From: Candidatus Latescibacterota bacterium
GTDB taxonomy: Bacteria > Latescibacterota > UBA2968 > UBA8231
DNA length: 13,243 nt
Direction: 5' to 3'
NCBI GenBank assembly: GCA_003529325.1
Contig: DPVW01000278.1
Span: 1-13,243, forward strand
Part shown: positions 1 to 5,607 of the stretch, one piece after another
Layout: every line of letters begins with the position of its first letter
Position numbering within the stretch: position 1 is the stretch's first letter
Notes under the pieces: generated by a model
Database searches by the model: none
What the model saw: only the letters and a program-made list of their open reading frames with translations
Told to the model about the DNA's origin: nothing
Made by a program: the position numbers and the translations under genes

Positions 1-329
1 AGGTCAGCGAGCGAGAGAGCCAATGGCCGGTCCACTAGTCCAGACACTCGCAGTTGGTACGTCGCCGTATCGATCTCGGGGTGCCCGTAATGCTGCGTCG
101 TGAAGAACTGGTCGCTCGGGGTGAACACCCCGTCGATACCGCGGATATCGATGATCCGCCGATCCGGCGTCCGCTCCAGCACGATGGTGTCGGGCAAGTC
201 GGTGAAGCGCACCACGGTCTGGTCCTCCGTGAGGGCCGGAAATGCCCATTCCGGTAGGCCGAGAACGCCCAATCCCGCAAGAGCGACGCTTCCTTTGATC
301 ATGTCACGACGTGTGGTCTGCTTTGTCAT
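1..329 (-). CDS. Molybdopterin-dependent oxidoreductase, sulfite-oxidase-like, Tat-exported (5' part only)
   Basis: About 109 N-terminal residues are visible; the gene runs off the left edge. The protein begins MTKQTTRRDMIKG followed by a hydrophobic stretch (SVALAGLGVLG), a twin-arginine signal that implies export of a folded, cofactor-loaded enzyme to the periplasm. The mature part has the pattern typical of the start of the sulfite oxidase/YedY/SorA molybdopterin fold: TPSDQFFTTQHYGHPEID, then YQLRVSGLVDRPLALSLADL. The cysteine that ligates molybdenum lies further downstream and is outside the window, so substrate (sulfite or another oxyanion or sulfoxide) cannot be decided. The start is supported by an AAAGGA ribosome site a few bases upstream. 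It is transcribed divergently from the SGNH hydrolase gene. Family assignment is fairly secure; exact function is not. Confidence 0.8.
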   Translation of the reverse strand, partial: MTKQTTRRDMIKGSVALAGLGVLGLPEWAFPALTEDQTVVRFTDLPDTIVLERTPDRRIIDIRGIDGVFTPSDQFFTTQHYGHPEIDTATYQLRVSGLVDRPLALSLAD

Positions 330-334
330 GTCGG

Positions 335-350
335 GTTCCTTTCTAGGAAC
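335..350 (-). promoter_or_regulatory. Hairpin covering the ribosome binding site of the molybdopterin gene
   Basis: On the minus strand GTTCCT, loop AGAA, AGGAAC form a perfect 6-bp stem that ends five bases before the start codon. The AAGGA Shine-Dalgarno sequence lies in the loop and 3' arm, so ribosome access could be limited when the stem is folded. The pairing is read directly; a regulatory role is inference, and the stem is short. Confidence 0.4.
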
Positions 351-516
351 GTTGTGGTTGCCGCATCAGAGTATGAAGCGGTCGCCCGCGGTCCGCCCTG
401 CGGAATGTTAGTTTACTTCGCACCCCAGTCGTCCGCCAACTACCAAGCGTCAGACGCATGACTGCCGTGCGGCTCCGTTGCCGCTTTCCCCTTTCCTCAA
501 GCCCTTTTACATGCCC

Positions 517-547
517 TTGTCCCGTGATAGGCTGACTGACCTATTCT
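517..547 (+). promoter_or_regulatory. Possible sigma70-like promoter of the SGNH hydrolase gene
   Basis: TTGTCC (517-522) and TATTCT (542-547) are separated by 19 bases, slightly longer than ideal. The -10 box lies only about 7 bases before the GGAGG ribosome site (554-558), which would give a very short leader. The same tight geometry is seen at the stronger promoter before the TlpA-like gene. Low confidence. Confidence 0.25.
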
Positions 548-563
548 CGTACTGGAGGTCCGA

Positions 564-1490
564 ATGAGATCGTCGTGGTTTGTCCTGGGTCTGATGGCTC
601 TGGCGGTGGGGAGCGCCGATGCGCAGCAGACGCGCTCCATCCTCTTCATCGGAAACAGCTTCACCTTCGGCTCGGGATCGGCCGTCCGCTTTTGGCGGGC
701 GAACACGGTCACGGACCTGAACGAGGAGGGGATCGGGGGCGTTCCGGCGCTCTTCAAGTCGTTTGCGGACCAGACGGAACTCCCGTACGACGTGTACCTC
801 GAGACCCGGGGTGGCTCGGCGTTCGACTTCCATCTCCGGGAGAAGCTCGCCGAGATCACGAGCGAGGCTTGGGACGTGGTCGTTGCCCACTCGTACAGCA
901 CGCTGGACCGTGAGAATCCGAACGACCCCACGGCGCTGATCGCCACGGGGCGGGAGCTCTCGGACGTACTGCACCGCCGGAGTCCGTCGGTGGAGTTCTA
1001 CGTGACGGCGACGTGGTCGCGGCCGGACCTGACGTACCCGGAAGGGACTCCTTGGTACGGAGAGTCAATCGACCAGATGGGAAGCGACGTGGACGCAGGC
1101 TACGACCGGCTGGCGGCCGAGGTCCAAGGGGTCAAGGCGGTGAACCCCGTGGGCGAGGCATTCAACCGGGCGATGCGGACCGGCGTGGCGGACCCGAATC
1201 CGTACGACGGGATCGACGCGGACAAGATCGACCTCTGGACATACGATCACTACCACGCGAGCACCTACGGCTATTATCTGGAAGCTCTGGTGGTCTTCGG
1301 GAACGTGACGGGCGTGGACCCCAATGCGCTCGGGCCCGGCGAGTGCTCGGGTCTCGAGTTGGGTATGTCGCGGGGTCAGGTAGAGGCGCTACAGCAGGTC
1401 GCGCACGACGAGCTCGCCGCCGCTGGCTTGCGCCTGCGAATGCCGGCCGGAATCACGCCACCTCGGCGGCCGTCGCCCTGTCCAGCGTAA
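564..1490 (+). CDS. Secreted SGNH-fold hydrolase (esterase/lipase-like)
   Basis: A 308-residue protein with a Sec signal peptide (residues 1-20, cleavage after SADA). It has the SGNH hydrolase signature: block I FIGNSFTFG with predicted nucleophile S32, a block II-like glycine pair in TRGGSAFDFH (G83/G84), and a C-terminal DHYHAS motif giving the catalytic D228 and H231 (D-x-x-H). GNSFT followed by DHYHAS resembles the DUF4886-type SGNH group. Such enzymes cleave ester bonds in lipids, polysaccharide acetyl groups or similar; the substrate cannot be read here. The tail after about residue 285 is proline- and arginine-rich and looks disordered. The start is well supported by GGAGG five bases upstream. 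Base composition is GC-rich, unlike the next gene. The 56-base gap to the PQQ gene would permit co-transcription, but that gene may have its own -10 element. Confidence 0.8.
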   Translation: MRSSWFVLGLMALAVGSADAQQTRSILFIGNSFTFGSGSAVRFWRANTVTDLNEEGIGGVPALFKSFADQTELPYDVYLETRGGSAFDFHLREKLAEITSEAWDVVVAHSYSTLDRENPNDPTALIATGRELSDVLHRRSPSVEFYVTATWSRPDLTYPEGTPWYGESIDQMGSDVDAGYDRLAAEVQGVKAVNPVGEAFNRAMRTGVADPNPYDGIDADKIDLWTYDHYHASTYGYYLEALVVFGNVTGVDPNALGPGECSGLELGMSRGQVEALQQVAHDELAAAGLRLRMPAGITPPRRPSPCPA

Positions 1491-1546
1491 CACTCGAGAT
1501 CGAGCCTCCGAGGAAACCCTAAAGACCTACAGTAAGCCGAGAGCCG

Positions 1547-3682
1547 ATGCCAAGCTGGATTAACAAGAGCCTCTTAGTGATTTCGACTGCAGCCCTTGCT
1601 CAATCGATTTTGGTTTTCCCTCCATCGGTCTTCGCCCAGTCAACCGACCCCCAAACCGTGAGCTACACCCAAGCGCAGGCGGTGGCCGGAAAAATTACTT
1701 ATGACATCAATTGCGCGAGCTGTCACGGGGTGAATTTGGAAGGCGCGGCCGTTGTTCCGGATTTGTCGGGAGACGGCTTCGTCGTGAAATGGAGCGAAGC
1801 TCCGCTCAACGAATTGGCAGTCGAACTCCAGCAAATGCCGCCGGGCAATACAGGTGGATTGGACCCACAAGATTACGAAGAAATCGCGGCATATATTCTT
1901 GCCTTCAATGGCGTCGAAGCCGACTCGGACCCATTGGCGGCGGGAATAGATTTTGAATCGACCGACTTGCTACCCGACATGGCCGACGGTCGACAGGTCG
2001 CAACAACAACCCGCATCTCGCCCGATGCTGCCGAGGTGCTCGATCGGCTGACCCCGATCACCGACGCGATGCTCAATAACCCGCCAGTCGAAGATTGGTT
2101 GTTATGGCAACGCAGTTATGACAACCAAGGGTACAGCGCATTAGATCAGATCAACCGTGAGAACGTTGCCGACCTGCAACTGCGCTGGCGCATGCCGCTC
2201 CAGGGCGGGGATAATAATCCCGGCCCCATCATTCATGATGGCGTCATGTTCTTCTTTACATTCCCCGACAATGTGTTGGCGATCGATGCCAGCAGCGGTG
2301 CGCTGCTCTGGCGTTACGAGCACGAGTCGGAAGTTCGCGCGAGCCAGAAAAAGGGGATCGCGCTGGCGGGCGACAAGGTTTTCGTTCCCACTTCAGATCT
2401 TCATGTGTTAGCGCTCAGTGCCAAAACCGGAGAGCTGATCTGGGACCATGAGATCGAAACAGAAGAAGGGTTGACTGGCTACCACTTACGAAGTGCACCC
2501 TTTGTTGTCGGTGATAAAGTGATGCAAGGCATCACTTCCTTGCGTGTCCCGAAGGGCGGCTGGATTGTGGCGATCGACAGCGAAACCGGCGAAGAGGAGT
2601 GGCGGTTCAACACGATCCCACGACCCGGCGAGCCTGGCGGAAATACTTGGAACGGTTTGCCGATCGAAGGGCGCAGTGGCGGATCGGTCTGGAACGCGGG
2701 AGCCTACGATGCCGAGCTCAATCTCGCCTACTTTGGTGTGGCGCCTACTTACGACACCGGACCGCTGCTCTATCCGGTAAACACCGATGGACTCAACAAC
2801 GATGCCCTGTACACCAACGCCACGATCGCCCTCAACCCGGATACGGGGGAGTTGGTTTGGTATTACCAGCACCTGGCGAACGATCAGTGGGACCTGGATT
2901 GGGCTTTCGAGAGACAGATTGTCGACATTCCGTATGAGGGTGTGAACCGCAGGGTGGTCCTCAATCTGGGTAAACTTGGAATTCTGGACGCAGTCGATGC
3001 AGCGACTGGTGAGTATTTGTTCTCAATGGATATGGGCTTGCAGAACGTGGTCTCCGCAATCGACCCGGTCACCGGCTACAAGACCATCAACCCCGAGACC
3101 ATTCCAATTCAGGGAGAGACCCGACTCATTTGTTCCACTCACTACGGCTCCAAGAGTTGGCCGCCTTCCGCGTTCAACCCTCGAACGAATCGACTCTACA
3201 TACCTCTCAACGAAGGTTGCATTGAAGCGGGCCCCGATGGTTATGAGTTGCTCACTAGCGGTGTGCGCCTGGCAGCCGCGCTGAATCCAGATAGTAATGG
3301 CAACATGGGTCGCATACAGGCCGTTGATTTGGGCGAACAGGAATTCGCGTGGAGACATCGACAACCGAGCCCGATCATCAGCTCGATCATGGCGACCGCT
3401 GGAGGATTAGTGTTCGCCGGCGATCTGAATCGATCACTCAGAGCCTTCGACGAGGAGAGTGGTGAGATACTGTGGGAGACGATGCTGGATGATGTACCGA
3501 GTTCCACTATCGTCACTTATGCGGTCGATGGCATTCAATATTTGGCGGTCACGGTCGGTCAGACCGGATACCATGTAAATGACTGGACCAGGATGTATGG
3601 TTTATTCGCCGAGCAAGAAGGCATGCCGGTGAACGATTCGCCGAAGGGCGGTGCGGCTATTTGGGTGTTTTCACTGCAGTAG
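1547..3682 (+). CDS. PQQ-type beta-propeller dehydrogenase with N-terminal cytochrome c (quinohemoprotein, divergent)
   Basis: A 711-residue protein: signal peptide (1-30, cleavage after VFA), cytochrome c domain (about 40-117; heme motif CASCH at 56-60, likely axial Met M97 in QQMPPG), then an eight-bladed PQQ-dehydrogenase propeller (about 160-711) with repeated docking motifs such as DASSGALLW, SAKTGELIW, DSETGEEEW and NPDTGELVW. Heme-first order recalls polyvinyl-alcohol-dehydrogenase-like enzymes rather than type II alcohol dehydrogenases, which carry the heme at the C-terminus. Catalytic-type Asp is D449 in QWDLDW, followed by D451. Other canonical residues look absent: the vicinal Cys-Cys is replaced by a SQKKG stretch, the metal-binding Glu is not found in GITSLRVPKGGW, and the metal-binding Asn of the usual GxGN is P400 (GVAP). 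It would be periplasmic and pass electrons through its own heme. Codon use and composition are clearly AT-richer than both flanking genes. The family is secure; the substrate, and even PQQ use, are uncertain. Confidence 0.82.
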   Translation: MPSWINKSLLVISTAALAQSILVFPPSVFAQSTDPQTVSYTQAQAVAGKITYDINCASCHGVNLEGAAVVPDLSGDGFVVKWSEAPLNELAVELQQMPPGNTGGLDPQDYEEIAAYILAFNGVEADSDPLAAGIDFESTDLLPDMADGRQVATTTRISPDAAEVLDRLTPITDAMLNNPPVEDWLLWQRSYDNQGYSALDQINRENVADLQLRWRMPLQGGDNNPGPIIHDGVMFFFTFPDNVLAIDASSGALLWRYEHESEVRASQKKGIALAGDKVFVPTSDLHVLALSAKTGELIWDHEIETEEGLTGYHLRSAPFVVGDKVMQGITSLRVPKGGWIVAIDSETGEEEWRFNTIPRPGEPGGNTWNGLPIEGRSGGSVWNAGAYDAELNLAYFGVAPTYDTGPLLYPVNTDGLNNDALYTNATIALNPDTGELVWYYQHLANDQWDLDWAFERQIVDIPYEGVNRRVVLNLGKLGILDAVDAATGEYLFSMDMGLQNVVSAIDPVTGYKTINPETIPIQGETRLICSTHYGSKSWPPSAFNPRTNRLYIPLNEGCIEAGPDGYELLTSGVRLAAALNPDSNGNMGRIQAVDLGEQEFAWRHRQPSPIISSIMATAGGLVFAGDLNRSLRAFDEESGEILWETMLDDVPSSTIVTYAVDGIQYLAVTVGQTGYHVNDWTRMYGLFAEQEGMPVNDSPKGGAAIWVFSLQ

Positions 3683-3723
3683 AGCCTTGGTAAACACCAT
3701 GGTTCCGTCATCGGCAAATGCGA

Positions 3724-3759
3724 GCTCACCTTCGGACCACATTGTATTTATGGGTGAGC
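3724..3759. repeat. Inverted repeat, 7-bp arms
   Basis: GCTCACC (3724-3730) and GGTGAGC (3753-3759) are exact inverse complements separated by 22 bases. It lies 41 bases after the stop of the PQQ gene, so it could be part of that transcript's 3' end, although no T-run follows. Alternatively it is part of a boundary structure. The pairing is read directly; the role is unknown. Confidence 0.45.
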
Positions 3760-3806
3760 CAACAGTTATGCGTTGCGAGCTCTACCAGCTCTGTCCACCG
3801 GCGTCC

Positions 3807-3833
3807 GGCTGGGCGCCGGGGGGCGCCTCAGCC
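3807..3833. other. Strong GC-rich hairpin
   Basis: GGCTGGGCGCC (3807-3817), a four-base loop of G, and GGCGCCTCAGCC (3822-3833) form an 11-bp stem with one bulged T. No T-tract follows on either strand, so it is not a textbook intrinsic terminator. It could still block exonucleases at the 3' end of the PQQ transcript or act as a structured boundary element. Confidence 0.45.
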
Positions 3834-4041
3834 GTCGTCAAAACCTCCCAGGCGCGCCCCGGCACTTCGCCTGAATGCCTCGGCCCTTGCACGGGAACGG
3901 GATGAGTCGCATCCTCAGAGTCGAGAAGAGTATGCCGTTACAGCGAGGCGGCGCCCGCCACGATGGAGTGGTTGCGTGCATTGTCGCCTGGCTTGTCATG
4001 AGATTCGTGCAGTGAACCGCAACACGTTTCTGGCCACGTTC

Positions 4042-4560
4042 ATGAGCATGCCTAAGACACGCACCTTCGTCGTTCACCTTGGCTTTCTGGTTGCCGGGCT
4101 CGGTCTGAGTGGAGTCTCAACCAGCGCACAGTTTCGCCAGCCGACGGCGGAGCTGACGCCCACGGTCGAGCAGCAGGCGACCCAGCCTGGGCAGACCGTG
4201 ACACTCTTACTTGGGGTCGAGCTCCCAGAGAACATTCATGTGCAGTCGGACAAGCCGCGGGACCCGTTCGTCATTCCGACTCTCCTCACCTTTACGCTGC
4301 CCAAAGGAGTCACGGTGGAGGAGATCACCTATCCGAAGTCCACGGATTTCTTCCTTGCGGGGCAAGAAGAGCCGCTGGCGGTCTTCGAGCATGAGTTCAC
4401 GATTGCGGTGCGACTGGCGCTGGACGCAGATGTATCACCGGGCGAGATCGTCGTGCCCGGGAGCCTTCTATACCAGGCATGCGATGACCGCGTCTGTTTT
4501 GCGCCGGCGACCGCAGCTGTCGAATGGCATATGCACGTCGAACCGGCCGAACGCCGCTAG
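4042..4560 (+). CDS. Periplasmic DsbD-alpha-like (DsbD N-terminal domain) protein
   Basis: A 172-residue protein from this start. A hydrophobic signal segment (VVHLGFLVAGLGLSG) ends near STSA-QF, followed by one immunoglobulin-like DsbD N-terminal domain. The diagnostic region is VPGSLLYQACDDRVCFAP, with redox cysteines C147 and C152, matching the disulfide pair of the DsbD alpha domain. In DsbD this domain takes electrons from the membrane domain and passes them to periplasmic thiol proteins. Here it stands alone: no beta (CcdA-like) membrane domain or gamma domain follows, and none is in the window. The start is uncertain. ATG 4042, ATG 4048 and GTG 4012 are all in frame and none has a good ribosome site; 4042 was chosen because it gives a compact signal peptide. 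The TlpA-like gene follows after 88 bases and is a plausible redox partner. Confidence 0.72.
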   Translation: MSMPKTRTFVVHLGFLVAGLGLSGVSTSAQFRQPTAELTPTVEQQATQPGQTVTLLLGVELPENIHVQSDKPRDPFVIPTLLTFTLPKGVTVEEITYPKSTDFFLAGQEEPLAVFEHEFTIAVRLALDADVSPGEIVVPGSLLYQACDDRVCFAPATAAVEWHMHVEPAERR

Positions 4561-4601
4561 TGGCCCACGCACCAACTTCGGGTGGTGAGGGTCCCGCCGC
4601 G

Positions 4602-4630
4602 TTGACTCCCCGAACCGACGTACCTACAGT
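4602..4630 (+). promoter_or_regulatory. Sigma70-like promoter of the TlpA-like gene
   Basis: TTGACT (4602-4607) and TACAGT (4625-4630) are separated by exactly 17 bases, a good match to the housekeeping promoter pattern. Transcription would begin around 4637, only about a dozen bases before the start codon and right at the GGAGGG ribosome site (4639-4644). The promoter lies after the stop of the DsbD-like gene, so the thioredoxin gene can be expressed separately from it. Confidence 0.5.
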
Positions 4631-4648
4631 CAGCGATCGGAGGGCTCC

Positions 4649-5593
4649 ATGAGACAGTTCAAGATTTTGGCCACACCGTTCCTGGTGATCTGCCTGGTTT
4701 CGCCGTTGGCCTTGGTCGGCCAGTCGCGCAGCCTCGTTTCGGAAATGAGCGATCTGGCTTGGGCGGGAGAAGTCGATAGGGCCAGGGCCATCCTCGAGGC
4801 GAGACGGGTCGATAGCGAGCAACCGACCCCAGAATGGCTGGCCGCGGTCTCTTGGATGGCGCGTGGGGCAAGCTTCGCGGAGCGGTGGGCCCTCGCGGAG
4901 CAGTACGCGACCGAAGCGATCGAGGGCAGCCTCGCATTGTTGAAAGAGCAGCCGCTCGACTCGGAACGTTTCCTGCCCACCGCCCTTGGGGCCGGGCTTG
5001 AGGTGCTGGGTCACACGTACGACGCCCAAGGAGACCGCGCCCGGGCCGTGAATCTTCTGAGTGCCGCGCGGCGAGACTATGCGGGCACGTCGATCGAGAC
5101 TCGGATTCAGAAGAACTTCCTCTTGCTCAGTTTGGAGGGGAAGCCGTTTCCTGTTCTTGAGATCGATCACTACCTCGGTTCACCGCCACCAACGCCGGAT
5201 GAGCTGAAAGGCAAAGTCGTGCTGTTCTACTTCTGGGCTCATTGGTGCCCGGACTGCAAGCGGCAGGAGCCGGTGCTGAGGGGACTGTACGAAGAGTACA
5301 ATGACCAGGGTCTGGTAATCGTTGGCCCGACCCAGTACTGGGGCTACACGTCCCGTGGCCAGAACGCGACGCCCGAAGAGGAGCTGGCGTATCTCAAAGG
5401 CGACTACGCGGCGCAGTTTCCGATCCCGTCGTGGATGGGTGTACCGATCAGCACCAATAATTTCCTCAACTTCGGCGTCAGTACGACGCCGACGCTCGTG
5501 CTCGTCGATCGCGATGGCATCGTTCAGCGGTACAACCCAGGTGACTTGAGCCACGAGGAACTGGCCGCACTCATCGAACCGTTGCTCGAGTAG
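4649..5593 (+). CDS. Secreted TlpA/ResA-type thiol-disulfide protein with helical N-terminal domain
   Basis: A 314-residue protein with a Sec signal (about 1-25, near LVGQS). Residues about 28-155 are alpha-helical with TPR-like character (AWAGEVDRARAILEARR; ERWALAEQYATEAIEG; LGHTYDAQGDRARAVNLLSAAR). The C-terminal thioredoxin-like domain (about 160-314) contains GKVVLFYFWAHWCPDC with the redox pair C200-C203 and the cis-proline loop STTPTLVLVDRDG. CPDC rather than CGPC places it with TlpA/ResA-like reductants acting on periplasmic or cytochrome-c thiols. The start is well supported by GGAGGG four bases upstream. It converges with the hydantoinase-like gene, with only 14 bases between stops. 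A role in keeping CxxCH motifs reduced for heme attachment in the neighbouring quinohemoproteins is plausible inference only. Confidence 0.82.
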   Translation: MRQFKILATPFLVICLVSPLALVGQSRSLVSEMSDLAWAGEVDRARAILEARRVDSEQPTPEWLAAVSWMARGASFAERWALAEQYATEAIEGSLALLKEQPLDSERFLPTALGAGLEVLGHTYDAQGDRARAVNLLSAARRDYAGTSIETRIQKNFLLLSLEGKPFPVLEIDHYLGSPPPTPDELKGKVVLFYFWAHWCPDCKRQEPVLRGLYEEYNDQGLVIVGPTQYWGYTSRGQNATPEEELAYLKGDYAAQFPIPSWMGVPISTNNFLNFGVSTTPTLVLVDRDGIVQRYNPGDLSHEELAALIEPLLE

Positions 5594-5607
5594 CCGGCGA
5601 AGGGGGG

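Larger units (their letters stand above)
3683..4041. other. Intergenic gap with no supported gene; hairpin-rich and compositionally split
   Basis: No convincing coding gene lies here. The first about 100 bases are balanced in composition like the upstream PQQ gene (31 of 60 bases are G or C in 3721-3780); composition then jumps (45 of 60 in 3781-3840). The gap holds an inverted repeat (3724-3759), a strong hairpin (3807-3833), and two near-identical copies of TGCGAGCTC(T)ACC at 3719-3730 and 3774-3786. A 36-codon minus-strand frame that ends inside the PQQ gene may be a gene remnant (see findings). The plus-strand frame open from 3718 into the DsbD-like gene has an arginine- and proline-rich translation without protein-like character, so it is treated as non-coding. 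Confidence 0.5.

Noticed and set aside
2885..2905. Firm call of a lanthanide-dependent enzyme from the D-x-D motif of the first quinoprotein
   Set aside because: D449 and D451 fit the motif, but the other metal ligands (Glu and Asn) appear missing, so metal type cannot be predicted from this motif alone.
3719..3800. Complete tRNA gene on the minus strand
   Set aside because: Only the D-arm core and a faint anticodon arm are present; the acceptor stem and T-arm cannot be formed.
3718..4041. N-terminal extension of the DsbD-like protein from ATG 3718
   Set aside because: The added residues are Arg/Pro/Ser-rich, cross the hairpins and the composition change, and would bury the signal peptide inside the protein.
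4397..5170. 257-codon minus-strand open frame across the DsbD-like and TlpA-like genes
   Set aside because: It crosses two recognisable sense genes and the promoter between them; its composition is typical of antisense frames.
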